A stretch of 64,000 nt of DNA from Chitinophagaceae bacterium UBA4411. Its GTDB lineage: Bacteria; Bacteroidota; Bacteroidia; Chitinophagales; Chitinophagaceae. Under the pieces are notes generated by a model. The model was not told the origin of the DNA and ran no database searches. It worked only from the letters and a program-made list of their open reading frames with translations. How positions within the stretch are numbered: position 1 is the first letter of the stretch; the number at the start of each line of letters is the position of its first letter. Shown here in pieces: positions 17,192 through 25,393 of this stretch. The position numbers and the translations under genes were made by a program. The stretch covers positions 329,476-393,475 of the forward strand of contig DGQP01000001.1 of assembly GCA_002400415.1 (NCBI GenBank). Direction: 5' to 3'.

Positions 17192-19597
17192 TTATCCCAC
17201 TAATGCCAGTTCCAGGACCTGGCTCATTGTTTTCACATAATGAAATTTTATACCCCTGATGAATTCAGATTCAATTTCCTGAACATCTTTCTCATTTTGC
17301 CAGCAAAGGATGATCTCTTTTAACCCGGCTCTTTTGGCGGCCAGCACTTTTTCTTTGATCCCGCCTACCGGCAATACCTGTCCCCGCAATGTGATCTCTC
17401 CGGTCATGGCCAGGAAAGGCTTTACTTTTTTCCCGGTCAATGCAGAAGCAATGGCTGTCATCATTGTAACACCTGCACTCGGACCATCTTTAGGCACCGC
17501 ACCTTCCGGAACATGGATATGCAAATTCTTCTTTTCAAATAATTTCTGATCAATGCCATATTTCTTTGCATTGGATTGCAGATACGTCAGGGCCGTGCTG
17601 GCGCTTTCTTTCATCACATTTCCCAGGTTGCCCGTCAGGCGCAGCTCACCTTTCCCATCACTCAGGCTGGTTTCGATAAATAGTATATCACCACCAACAT
17701 AGGTCCAGGCCAGGCCCACAGCCACCCCCGGCATATTTGCTGTTTTATAGATATCATTACTATACCTTGGCTTCCCGAGAATTTTTTCCACATCCTCTGC
17801 CGTCAATGCTGCTTTTAACTTGCCTTTCATGGCCAGTTGCTTGGCCTGGTAACGCATAATAGAAGCCAACTGGCGGTCCAGTTCCCGCACACCACTCTCC
17901 CTCGTATAATCCTGTATCACTTTTTCCAGTACCTTATCGCTTACTTTGAAATTACTGCTCTTTAACCCATGCAGGTCTTTTTGCTTGGGAAAAAGATGGC
18001 GCCTGGCAATTTCCACTTTTTCTTCCACTGCGTACCCACTGAGGTCAATAATCTCCAGGCGGTCTCTTAATGCCGGTTGAATATTGCCGATATTATTAGC
18101 GGTCGCAATAAATAATACCTTGCTCAGATCGTACTCCAGTTCGAGGTAATTATCATAGAATGTGTGGTTCTGTTCAGGATCTAATACTTCCAGCAAAGCG
18201 GAGGACGGGTCACCACGGAAATCATTACCCACTTTATCAATCTCATCCAGGATCATTACCGGGTTGGACGATTTTACTTTCCTGATAGATTGTAAGATCC
18301 GGCCGGGCATTGCGCCGATATAGGTTTTTCGGTGCCCCCTTATCTCGCTTTCATCGTGCAATCCTCCAAAGCTCAGCCGCACATATTTCCGGCCAATAGC
18401 AGCAGCAATGCTTCTTCCCAATGATGTTTTACCGATTCCGGGAGGACCGACAAAACAAAGGATCGGGCTCTTCATATCGCCTTTCAGTTTCAGCACTGCC
18501 AGGTATTCCAGTATCCTTTCCTTGATCTTATTCATTCCGTAATGATCAATATCCAGTGTTTTCTTGGCTTTCTTCAGGTCGTAATGATCTTCCGTATATT
18601 CTTCCCAGGGCAGTTCCAGCATCAGGTCAAGATGATTATATACCACCGAATAATCCGGTGTGCTCGGGTGCATCCTTTCCAATTTCTCCACCCCTTTCCT
18701 GAACATCTCTTTAGCTGCCGCCGGCCATTTCTTGGTCTCTGCCTTTTTCAGCATCTCTTTTACTTCCTGCACGTTACTATCACCACCCAGTTCTTCCTTA
18801 ATACTTTTTAATTGCTGCTGTAAAAAATACTCTCTTTGCTGTTTGTCAAGTTCTGTCCTTGTCTTGGTGGTCACTTTATTCTTCAGTTCTGCAAACTGTA
18901 ATTCTTTTTGCAGTAACTGCATCAGCACATCCGCCCGTTCCCGGATATGATTTAATTCAAGCAGCCGTTGCTTTTCCTTAATATCCGTGTTCAGGTTGCT
19001 GGATACAAAATGGATCAGGAAAGAAGGATTCTCAATATTGCGGAGAATGATAGATGCTTCTGTCGGAATATTCGGCGACAATTGAATGATCTCCGTTGCC
19101 AGGTCCTTGATCGTGGAAACATAGGCATCAAAATCAGCGTCTTTAGGCGATTCTTCCTCTTCAATTTTTTTGATCCTCGCCTTGAAATAAGGGTCTTCTG
19201 TAAAGACAGCCTCCACCATGAACCGGCTCTTGCCCTGGATAATAACCGTTGTACCGCCATCCGGCATTTTGATCATCTTCACGATCTTGGCAACGGTCCC
19301 AATATTTTCAAGGTCCTTGATAGCCGGGTCTTCCACAGTACTGTCCTTCTGTGCCACCACACCAATCAGCTTATCTGCCTTATAGGCATCATTTACAGCT
19401 TTGATGCTTTTGTCCCTGCCAACTGTGATGGGCAGCACCACACCCGGGAAAAGCACGGTGTTCCGTAAGGGTAATAAGGCAATTTCGGCAGGTATTTCAA
19501 TGCCATTCGTGTCTTCCTGGTCACTCTCGTTCAGCGGGATAATGGGCAAAAAGTCCATATCGTCCTCCGGCTTCATCATTAATTTTTCAAAACTCAT
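17192..19597 (-). CDS. lon: ATP-dependent protease Lon
   Basis: Cytosolic AAA+ serine protease that degrades misfolded and regulatory proteins. The N-terminal substrate domain (about 35-235) begins LLPLRNTVLFPGVVLP. The AAA+ module has Walker A GPPGIGKT at 384-391 and Walker B PVMILDEIDK. The C-terminal protease domain contains the catalytic serine in PKDGPSAGVTMMTA, with the dyad lysine in the following GIKEKVLAAKRAG region. 801 residues, full length. The ATG at 19597 is preferred. The frame extends five codons to a TTG at 19612, which lacks support. Monocistronic: a terminator follows and a strong hairpin precedes it. Confidence 0.96.
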   Translation of the reverse strand: MSFEKLMMKPEDDMDFLPIIPLNESDQEDTNGIEIPAEIALLPLRNTVLFPGVVLPITVGRDKSIKAVNDAYKADKLIGVVAQKDSTVEDPAIKDLENIGTVAKIVKMIKMPDGGTTVIIQGKSRFMVEAVFTEDPYFKARIKKIEEEESPKDADFDAYVSTIKDLATEIIQLSPNIPTEASIILRNIENPSFLIHFVSSNLNTDIKEKQRLLELNHIRERADVLMQLLQKELQFAELKNKVTTKTRTELDKQQREYFLQQQLKSIKEELGGDSNVQEVKEMLKKAETKKWPAAAKEMFRKGVEKLERMHPSTPDYSVVYNHLDLMLELPWEEYTEDHYDLKKAKKTLDIDHYGMNKIKERILEYLAVLKLKGDMKSPILCFVGPPGIGKTSLGRSIAAAIGRKYVRLSFGGLHDESEIRGHRKTYIGAMPGRILQSIRKVKSSNPVMILDEIDKVGNDFRGDPSSALLEVLDPEQNHTFYDNYLELEYDLSKVLFIATANNIGNIQPALRDRLEIIDLSGYAVEEKVEIARRHLFPKQKDLHGLKSSNFKVSDKVLEKVIQDYTRESGVRELDRQLASIMRYQAKQLAMKGKLKAALTAEDVEKILGKPRYSNDIYKTANMPGVAVGLAWTYVGGDILFIETSLSDGKGELRLTGNLGNVMKESASTALTYLQSNAKKYGIDQKLFEKKNLHIHVPEGAVPKDGPSAGVTMMTAIASALTGKKVKPFLAMTGEITLRGQVLPVGGIKEKVLAAKRAGLKEIILCWQNEKDVQEIESEFIRGIKFHYVKTMSQVLELALVG

Positions 19598-19623
19598 GTT
19601 ATTATTCTTCAATTAGACATTCT

Positions 19624-19664
19624 GTCACCCGTTTTGCATTAGCGAACGGGTGGCGGTAAAAGTA
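19624..19664 (-). promoter_or_regulatory. Inverted repeat and candidate promoter upstream of lon
   Basis: CACCCGTT (19626-19633) and AACGGGTG (19645-19652) form an 8-bp perfect inverted repeat with an 11-bp spacer, extendable by a G-U and a G-C pair to 19624/19654. Immediately upstream on the minus strand TACTTTTA (19657-19664) matches seven of eight -7 positions, with TTGG 19 bp further up. The repeat would therefore sit at the transcript start, as an operator or a 5' hairpin. The spacing recalls CIRCE (9-bp halves, 9-bp spacer) but the sequence differs. Confidence 0.45.
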
Positions 19665-19753
19665 TATAGGGAAATCAGTATTGCCAAGATTCATGCCTGC
19701 CAAATAAAACCTGCCAAACTATGTAATTGAGGAGCAGTTAATTGACAAAAAAA

Positions 19754-19775
19754 TCCCCTCCGTTGCCGGAAGGGA
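19754..19775 (-). terminator. Terminator of the 19802-20392 outer-membrane gene
   Basis: Stem TCCCCTCCG (19754-19762) / CGGAAGGGA (19767-19775) with one C-A mismatch and a TTGC loop, followed on the minus strand by seven T residues. Confidence 0.7.
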
Positions 19776-19801
19776 CTGGTTCACGAGGTATGAGATATCT
19801 T

Positions 19802-20392
19802 TTATAGGGCTAAACCAACAGATAGCTGGAATCCCTGGTTCTTCCATTTATCCTGATTATCGATATCGCTGATATTATTCAAACCGATATTATAACGTCC
19901 GGAAACTCTTAAAGAAGCAAGTTTCATCTGCACCCCGCCTACCAGCGCAAAATCTCCTTTTTTAAAAGCATCGCCGCCGTTTTGTAAAAGTGTCCGGCTA
20001 TTATCAATCAGAATACCAAATTGGGGACCTGCCTGTAAGCTCAGGAAATTGCCGATGAGTTTATAATTAAGCAGGATCGGGATGGAGATATAATTCAGTT
20101 TTACATTTTGCCCGGAGTTAAAAACGTTTTCATACAACTCTTTGTAATTACTATCTAACCGGGTTGAATACTGGTTAAACAATACCTCCGGTTGTATGCC
20201 GAGTTTGGTGCCGGGAAAGCCAATTTCGGCAAAGCCGCCCAAGTGATAACCATAGCGGAACTGGTCTTTGAATGATTTACCATCAACCTTGGTCACATTT
20301 GCACCTCCTTTAATACCGAGGTGAAATTGTGCCATCGCGATGTTTGATAAAAGCAAAGCTGCTGCAAGTGGAAGGAAAAGTTTAGTCTTCAT
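19802..20392 (-). CDS. Outer-membrane beta-barrel protein, PorT-like family
   Basis: 196 residues from the ATG at 20392. MKTKLFLPLAAALLLSNIAMA is a signal peptide cleaved before QFHLGIKGG. The mature protein shows the short alternating strand pattern of the eight-stranded barrel family (GIKGGANVT; YGYHLGGFAEIGF; GIQPEVLFNQ; YISIPILLNYKL; LQAGPQFGIL; GGVQMKLASLRVSGRYNIGL) and ends in hydrophobic residues (QLSVGLAL). The pattern IGIQPEvLf...YisIPillny is characteristic of PorT-type proteins, a large group that includes but is not limited to the secretion component PorT, so I do not assign that role. Monocistronic, with its own terminator. Confidence 0.8.
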   Translation of the reverse strand: MKTKLFLPLAAALLLSNIAMAQFHLGIKGGANVTKVDGKSFKDQFRYGYHLGGFAEIGFPGTKLGIQPEVLFNQYSTRLDSNYKELYENVFNSGQNVKLNYISIPILLNYKLIGNFLSLQAGPQFGILIDNSRTLLQNGGDAFKKGDFALVGGVQMKLASLRVSGRYNIGLNNISDIDNQDKWKNQGFQLSVGLAL

Positions 20393-20555
20393 AATTAAGT
20401 TTTTTTGATTTTTAATTTCCCCGGTCATCCTGAATTACATCGGCGGACGGGACGTGGAAAATTTTCAAGTATAGTGCCAGTAACGTTTGCTGCCTGTTAA
20501 ATACCATTAACGACAACCTGCTTTTGTACTAACAAAAACAAAAAACGTAATCATT

Positions 20556-20570
20556 TTATTGCCGCAATAA
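20556..20570. repeat. 15-bp AT-rich palindrome upstream of the PorT-like gene
   Basis: TTATTGC-C-GCAATAA is a perfect odd palindrome in the 232-bp gap (20393-20624) between two outer-membrane protein genes on the minus strand. It is a candidate dimeric-regulator site. The rest of the gap shows no ORF I would support. Confidence 0.35.
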
Positions 20571-20624
20571 TGTGAAGAAAAACCAAAAGAAACGGGAAAG
20601 GATAAGCAGACAGTCTCATACCTT

Positions 20625-21653
20625 CTAAAACACAAAGCCAACATTGATTGAAAATAAAGTGCCCAGGTTCTTATTTTCCGCCGGAAAATAATAGTCAAGC
20701 ATAAACTGTGGCTGGATAAAAAATTTACCAATAGAGTATTCACCCCGCAGGAAAAGAGAAAGTGACAGGGGTTGAAAATTCACCTGGTCGTCCAGGTAGA
20801 TATTTTCTGAACTATACAGCACGTTAGCTGAATTCCGGATCGTGGTTCCGTAAGTGCTGGATGACTGGTTGAAACCGAATTTTTGGGTACCACTGGTGAA
20901 ATTGATCTGCGGGGTAAACCGGATATGATCGTTATCAGTAAATACATCGAGCCAGTAAAAGTCATGTCGGACAGATGCAAGTACTGAAAAATCCGAAACT
21001 GATTCTTTGGTATTAATATAAGTGTACCCCCGAAGCCTCAAGCGCAGGGATTGAATAAGTTCTTCCCTCTTTTCATACTCCGAACGGCTTCCCCATCCAT
21101 AGCTAAGCGCTACCATAGGCCTGATCCAGGATTTACGGTAAGTAAAATAAGCATACAAGTCGTTACGAAGCGGCGATGTATAAAAAGGTAAAGAGTCTTT
21201 GGCAAAATAACGGGTATAAGAAATACCGGTAGCGAGGTCTTTATTTTTCAAATAATCATAGGACCCTGTAAGTGACCATTGGTACAGGTTCATATTCTTT
21301 TCGTCATTAACAAGATTACCGGTGGCGCTGAATCCAAAACCTGATTTATGATACCAGGTCAGCATCGGGGTATAGGTCAGTTTGGGAGTTGCTTCCAAAG
21401 AAGCATTATCCTTACCGGTAAAGTTGAAATATCCCCTTGCAACGGATAAACTGCCCATAAAATAGCTTTTGGGGGTCAGAATGGAATCCAAAAAAGATTC
21501 AAAATCCTGGAAAAGTTCGTCATAATCAATAGTTGTATCAGCCAGCAGCATGTCTTCATCAGTGACCCGAAGAGAATCGGCCGGGGTTTTCTGTGCATAC
21601 ATAGTAGTTCCCAGCACTGCAAAAAACAGCACTATCAGCCATTGTTTGAACAT
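20625..21653 (-). CDS. Predicted outer-membrane protein of unknown function
   Basis: 342 residues from the ATG at 21653 (MFKQWLIVLFFAVLGTTMYA, a signal peptide cut near AQ). After an acidic linker (DEDMLLADTTIDYDELFQDF) the sequence alternates aromatic and polar residues in at least ten amphipathic strands, e.g. GSLSVARGYFNF, LTYTPMLTWYHKSGFGF, SVLASVRHDFYWLDV, and ends SINVGFVF with a C-terminal Phe as barrels do. No plug domain or enzymatic motif. The frame is open to 21869 but that extension overlaps the metallophosphoesterase and is rejected. Probably a porin-like or surface barrel. Confidence 0.72.
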   Translation of the reverse strand: MFKQWLIVLFFAVLGTTMYAQKTPADSLRVTDEDMLLADTTIDYDELFQDFESFLDSILTPKSYFMGSLSVARGYFNFTGKDNASLEATPKLTYTPMLTWYHKSGFGFSATGNLVNDEKNMNLYQWSLTGSYDYLKNKDLATGISYTRYFAKDSLPFYTSPLRNDLYAYFTYRKSWIRPMVALSYGWGSRSEYEKREELIQSLRLRLRGYTYINTKESVSDFSVLASVRHDFYWLDVFTDNDHIRFTPQINFTSGTQKFGFNQSSSTYGTTIRNSANVLYSSENIYLDDQVNFQPLSLSLFLRGEYSIGKFFIQPQFMLDYYFPAENKNLGTLFSINVGFVF

Positions 21654-21801
21654 CGGGCAGTGGTAATTTGGGGTCATAGGTTCGGGCCTCTTCAGTGGTT
21701 GGCTTAAGACCAACGGCTTAGAAAAAAGTTTAATACTCAAATAAATAAGTACTAAACGAAGCTGCTGCCAAAATATTTTAAAACAAAAGGTAAGAAACCG
21801 G

Positions 21802-23052
21802 TCAGGCCAGTTCCAGGACCGTGATTTCTGGTAAAATGCCCACCCGGCCAGGGTAGCCAATAAACCCAAAGCCCCGGTTCACATACAATTTCTGGCTTTC
21901 CTTTTCATATAAGCCAGCCCATTGCTTGTACACATACTGAACCGGGCTCCACCGGAAACCCGGAATCTCCACCCCAAACTGGGCTCCATGAGTATGCCCG
22001 GAGAGTACCAGGTCGATATCTTTATAGTCCTTTGTTACTTCTGACTCCCAATGGGAAGGATCATGACTCATTAATATTTTGAAGGGATAAGCTGCCGCAC
22101 CCTCGTAGGCTTTTTTGAGGCTCCCATAGCTATGGAAACTTTGGCGTCCGCTGATATTCTGCACCCCCAATAAACCGATCTGGTGACCATCTTTTTCAAT
22201 ACTTACATGCTCATCGTTCAGCAGTCTCCAGCCCAGGGCAGCATGCACCTGTTTGAGCTGTTCCAGGTTGGCTCTTTTTTCTTCCTGGCTTCCCCACTGT
22301 ACATAATCGCCATAATCATGGTTACCCAATGTGGAATAAACCCCTAACGGTGCCTCCAGTTTATTAAAAACATCCATGTAATCCTTCATTTCATCTGCCA
22401 CATTATTTACCAGGTCGCCGGTAAACAGTATCAGGTCGGGTTTTTCATTCATGATCTTTGCAACGCCTTTTGCAACAGCTGCTTTGTCGGTAAAACTACC
22501 CGAGTGGATATCAGAGATGTGGACGATTTTCACTCCTTTAAAAGCCTCCGGGAGATTGGTATAATTAAGCTGAAAACGTTTTAACTGGTAATTATATTTA
22601 TTCCCAAAGCCATAGATAAGGGTACCGAACAGGCCGCCTCCAAATAACATCCCGGCCCAGCTCAGAAAAACGGAACGGGAAATACCTTCTCCTTCTGCCG
22701 CTGATGCCTGGGTGTCAGTTTTCTTAAATAACAGGGTTCCTGCCCATTGAAACAACCGCCTGATATCATCGATGAGGAAAAAAACAGCCGCTATCAGTTT
22801 GGCAAAGAATATTCCTGCAATAATGGCAAAAACAGTAGTCCGGGTAAACCGGGCCTGCTGCTGAAACTGGAGATAAGGGAGTAATAAAAGTACTACGATG
22901 GCGCCGGCCGAAATGATCCAGTAAGCGCTGTAAATGATAGTCCGCATCCTGCCACTGGCAGCATGGGAAACAATTTTCACCGCTTGGAAACAGTAAATAT
23001 CCAATAGCACCATAAAACCGATCAGGATCCACCAAAAGGGAGAATTACGCAT
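21802..23052 (-). CDS. Membrane-anchored metallophosphoesterase
   Basis: Calcineurin-like phosphoesterase of the YkuE/YaeI type. The N-terminal part carries four hydrophobic segments (about 7-25, 40-62, 72-95 and 130-150). The catalytic domain shows all metal motifs in order: DIHSGSF, GDLVNN, GNHDYG, MSHDPSHW and GHTHGAQFG. 416 residues. Related enzymes cleave phosphodiesters such as UDP-2,3-diacylglucosamine or phospholipid headgroups; the substrate here is unknown. Single gene, divergent from parA. A minus-strand -7 box (CAAAACTA read on the plus strand) is at 23130-23137. Confidence 0.9.
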   Translation of the reverse strand: MRNSPFWWILIGFMVLLDIYCFQAVKIVSHAASGRMRTIIYSAYWIISAGAIVVLLLLPYLQFQQQARFTRTTVFAIIAGIFFAKLIAAVFFLIDDIRRLFQWAGTLLFKKTDTQASAAEGEGISRSVFLSWAGMLFGGGLFGTLIYGFGNKYNYQLKRFQLNYTNLPEAFKGVKIVHISDIHSGSFTDKAAVAKGVAKIMNEKPDLILFTGDLVNNVADEMKDYMDVFNKLEAPLGVYSTLGNHDYGDYVQWGSQEEKRANLEQLKQVHAALGWRLLNDEHVSIEKDGHQIGLLGVQNISGRQSFHSYGSLKKAYEGAAAYPFKILMSHDPSHWESEVTKDYKDIDLVLSGHTHGAQFGVEIPGFRWSPVQYVYKQWAGLYEKESQKLYVNRGFGFIGYPGRVGILPEITVLELA

Positions 23053-23102
23053 ACAATAAAATTAAAGCCGGGCTGCTTATACCCGGTTGTTAGCTTAACG
23101 CT

Positions 23103-23137
23103 TATTTTTGCCGAATGGTTAAAATTGGGCAAAACTA
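23103..23137. promoter_or_regulatory. Overlapping divergent promoters of parA and the phosphoesterase
   Basis: Plus-strand TATTTTTG at 23103-23110 and minus-strand TAGTTTTG at 23130-23137 are both exact TAnnTTTG boxes. The plus transcript would carry about 95 nt of leader before parA, and the minus transcript about 70 nt before the phosphoesterase. The two transcripts would overlap at their 5' ends. Confidence 0.45.
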
Positions 23138-23210
23138 AATTTTGAGTTCTTAGTTTCAGTCGGCAATTTTACCACGAACAACTAAACATTACCAAGGAGT
23201 TTTCGGCAAA

Positions 23211-24014
23211 ATGGCAAGAATCATCGGTGTAGCAAATCAGAAAGGAGGTGTCGGTAAGACCACAACCGCTATTAACCTGGCGGCCAGTCTTGCCGTACTG
23301 GAGTATAAAACATTGCTGGTGGATGGCGACCCGCAGGCCAACAGCACTACCGGCGTGGGGTTTGATCTCCACAATGTGACCCAGAGCCTTTACGATTGTA
23401 TGGTGAACCAGACCCGGGCCAAAGATGTGATCCTGAAAACTGATATCCCCAATCTCGATCTGATCCCTTCGCATATTGACCTGGTGGGTGCCGAAATCGA
23501 AATGATTAATTACCCCAACAGGGAAATGGTGCTCAAGAACCTGCTGGACGCAATAAGAGAGGATTATGACTTTATCATCATAGACTGCTCCCCTTCCCTC
23601 GGTTTGATAACTGTAAATGCGCTGACAGCTTCTGATTCAGTAGTAGTACCTGTACAATGCGAATTCTTTGCCCTGGAAGGGCTGGGTAAATTATTAAACA
23701 CGATCAAGATCGTTCAGAGCCGCCTTAACACAGCTCTTGTAATAGAAGGTATACTGATGACCATGTATGATGGCCGCCTCCGCCTCTGTAACCAGGTAGT
23801 GAGTGAGGTAAGACGTCATTTTGAAGACATGGTTTTCAGCACCATTATTCACCGGAATGCCCGGCTAAGCGAAGCCCCCAGTGTAGGTAAACCTGTGATC
23901 TTATACGATGCCAACAGCAAAGGTTCTATGAACTACCTGAACCTTGCCAAAGAAATTCTTCAGAAAAACGATATGACAAAGATTAAGCAGGATGAGAGGA
24001 TATTAGAGCTATGA
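23211..24014 (+). CDS. parA: Chromosome-partitioning ATPase ParA/Soj
   Basis: Deviant Walker ATPase that moves ParB-parS complexes over the nucleoid. The Walker A motif is KGGVGKTT from residue 11, with the signature lysine; the A' motif is VDGDPQANST and Walker B is FIIIDCSPSLGLIT. 267 residues, normal for chromosomal ParA. The usual operon partner parB follows, but a four-helix-bundle gene with flanking repeats has been inserted between them. The last codons and the stop (GAGCTATGA) already look like the repeat unit GAGCT-GAGC, so the repeat may have rewritten the C-terminus. Confidence 0.95.
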   Translation: MARIIGVANQKGGVGKTTTAINLAASLAVLEYKTLLVDGDPQANSTTGVGFDLHNVTQSLYDCMVNQTRAKDVILKTDIPNLDLIPSHIDLVGAEIEMINYPNREMVLKNLLDAIREDYDFIIIDCSPSLGLITVNALTASDSVVVPVQCEFFALEGLGKLLNTIKIVQSRLNTALVIEGILMTMYDGRLRLCNQVVSEVRRHFEDMVFSTIIHRNARLSEAPSVGKPVILYDANSKGSMNYLNLAKEILQKNDMTKIKQDERILEL

Positions 24015-24015
24015 G

Positions 24016-24040
24016 CCAATAAGCTGTGAGCTGCGAGCAA
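24016..24040. repeat. Left repeat array flanking the first four-helix-bundle gene
   Basis: Contains AGCTGTGAGCTGCGAGC (24022-24038), built of AGCTGYGAGC-type units; the parA end GAGCTATGAGCC is a further degenerate unit. AGCTGCGAG at 24029-24037 is the perfect inverse of CTCGCAGCT at 24437-24445. Confidence 0.6.
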
Positions 24041-24053
24041 AAAACAACTTCAT

Positions 24054-24407
24054 ATGCGCAATTTTAAACAACTGCTCATTTGGCAAAAAGGCTTTCAGAT
24101 AGCAGTAAAATCATTTAAACTGGTAGCTGCTTTCCCGAAAGAAGAAAAATATTCGTTATCATCGCAGATAACAAGAGCTGCGGTCTCAATACCCTCTAAT
24201 ATTGCAGAAGGAAGCAGCCGTACCAGCAGTAAAGAGTATAACAGATTTCTGGAAATTTCGCTGGGATCATCTTTCGAAATAGAAACCCAGTTATTAATTG
24301 CAGAAGCTGTTAATTTTGGCGACAAAAAGAAAAGAGACGATTTATTAAAAGATATTGACGAAGAACAAAAAATGATCATGGGTTTCATGAGTAAATTACA
24401 ACAATAG
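24054..24407 (+). CDS. Four-helix-bundle protein (23S rRNA intervening-sequence protein family)
   Basis: 117 residues, all predicted helical, of the S23/IVP (PF05635, TIGR02436) family first seen encoded in intervening sequences of Leptospira 23S rRNA. Conserved signature: FKQLLIWQKG at the start, FPKEEKYSLSSQITRAAVSI, SNIAEGSS and EYNRFLEISLGS. The protein should form a homopentamer-like bundle with a basic face; no enzymatic residues are known. It interrupts the parA-parB pair and is bracketed by an inverted repeat (24029-24037/24437-24445), like a self-contained inserted cassette. The second family member at 32.3 kb shares the signature but is bracketed by a different repeat. Confidence 0.88.
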   Translation: MRNFKQLLIWQKGFQIAVKSFKLVAAFPKEEKYSLSSQITRAAVSIPSNIAEGSSRTSSKEYNRFLEISLGSSFEIETQLLIAEAVNFGDKKKRDDLLKDIDEEQKMIMGFMSKLQQ

Positions 24408-24413
24408 GAAATT

Positions 24414-24446
24414 TACTCGCAACTCGTTGCTCAAAACTCGCAGCTA
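24414..24446. repeat. Right repeat array flanking the first four-helix-bundle gene
   Basis: Three degenerate units of CTCGCAACTCG/CTCAAAACTCGCAGCT orientation, ending 2 bp before the parB ATG. It is the inverse of the left array. Being directly upstream of parB, it may form the parB leader. Confidence 0.6.
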
Positions 24447-24448
24447 TT

Positions 24449-25366
24449 ATGTCTACTCCTAAACAAAATAAAGATGCCCTCGGTAAAGGTATCCGGTCTT
24501 TATTGCAAAGTATAGATTCAGATTTGAAGACCAGCACTGGGGCTATTAAACCTGCTGTGGTGGAAAATGCTACCGGCATCAATCGCATTCCGGTAGATGA
24601 AATAGAGGTTAACCCGAAACAACCCCGGCGTGATTTTGACGAACAAGCCTTACAGGAACTGGCCAACTCTGTCAAACTCCATGATATTATTCAACCGGTC
24701 ACCGTTTCAAAACTACCTTCTGGCAAATACCGGCTTATATCCGGTGAAAGAAGATTAAGGGCTTCTAAAATTGCCGGCTTAACTGACATACCGGCTTATA
24801 TCCGCCAGGCCAACGATGCGCAATTATTAGAACTGGCATTATTGGAAAACCTGCAACGGGAAGACCTGAATGCGATGGAAGTGGCCCTGAGCTATAAACG
24901 CATGATGGAAGAGCTGGATTACACGCAGGAACAGGTGGGTGAACGCATGAGTATTGACAGGAGTACGGTTGCCAACTTTATCCGTTTATTAAAATTACCT
25001 CCCGATATCCAGTTAGCTGTCCGCAATGGCGAGCTTAGCATGGGCCATGCAAGGGCATTGATCAATGTAGATAGTATCGATAAGCAGTTATATATATTCA
25101 AAGAAATCAGGCAAAAGGGTTTGTCAGTCAGGCAAACAGAAGAACTGGTCCGCAATCTCTACAAACAAAATGGTGCTGTTAAAAAAACTTCAAAAAGCTC
25201 TTTAGCACCTGCCTTCCAGAAAATAGAAGATAAATTAGCGTCTCAATTCGGCACCAGGGTGAAACTGAAACACAGCCGCAACGGCAGTGGTCAGATCACT
25301 TTCGACTATTATTCGCTGGAAGAACTGAATAAATTACTCAGCCAGTTGGATGTATCAGCTGATTGA
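24449..25366 (+). CDS. parB: Chromosome-partitioning protein ParB/Spo0J
   Basis: CTP-dependent DNA clamp that loads at parS. An unstructured N-terminus beginning GKGIRSLL (the ParA-stimulating peptide type) precedes the ParB/Srx domain (about 45-135) with box I NPKQPRRDFDE and box II SGERRLRASKIAG. A helix-turn-helix follows (YTQEQVGERMSIDRSTVANFIRLLKLP), then the dimerisation region near the C-terminus (SGQITFDYYSLEELNKLL). 305 residues. The ATG at 24449 immediately follows the repeat array. I did not see a parS-like TGTTnCACGTGnAACA site in the window. Confidence 0.95.
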   Translation: MSTPKQNKDALGKGIRSLLQSIDSDLKTSTGAIKPAVVENATGINRIPVDEIEVNPKQPRRDFDEQALQELANSVKLHDIIQPVTVSKLPSGKYRLISGERRLRASKIAGLTDIPAYIRQANDAQLLELALLENLQREDLNAMEVALSYKRMMEELDYTQEQVGERMSIDRSTVANFIRLLKLPPDIQLAVRNGELSMGHARALINVDSIDKQLYIFKEIRQKGLSVRQTEELVRNLYKQNGAVKKTSKSSLAPAFQKIEDKLASQFGTRVKLKHSRNGSGQITFDYYSLEELNKLLSQLDVSAD

Positions 25367-25370
25367 TAAA

Positions 25371-25392
25371 CTCCTTCCCGGAAGGGATTTTT
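25371..25392 (+). terminator. Weak hairpin after parB
   Basis: CCTTC (25373-25377) / GAAGG (25381-25385) with a 3-nt loop and a flanking T-G pair, followed by ATTTTT. It overlaps the start of the next gene, so at best it attenuates. Confidence 0.35.
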
Positions 25393-25393
25393 G

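Noticed and set aside
19802..20392. Assignment as the secretion protein PorT
   Set aside because: The barrel family is shared by many unrelated outer-membrane proteins; no specific PorT feature was seen.
23040..23210. parS site or origin near parAB
   Set aside because: I found no TGTTnCACGTGnAACA-like palindrome nor DnaA-box clusters; only promoters are visible.
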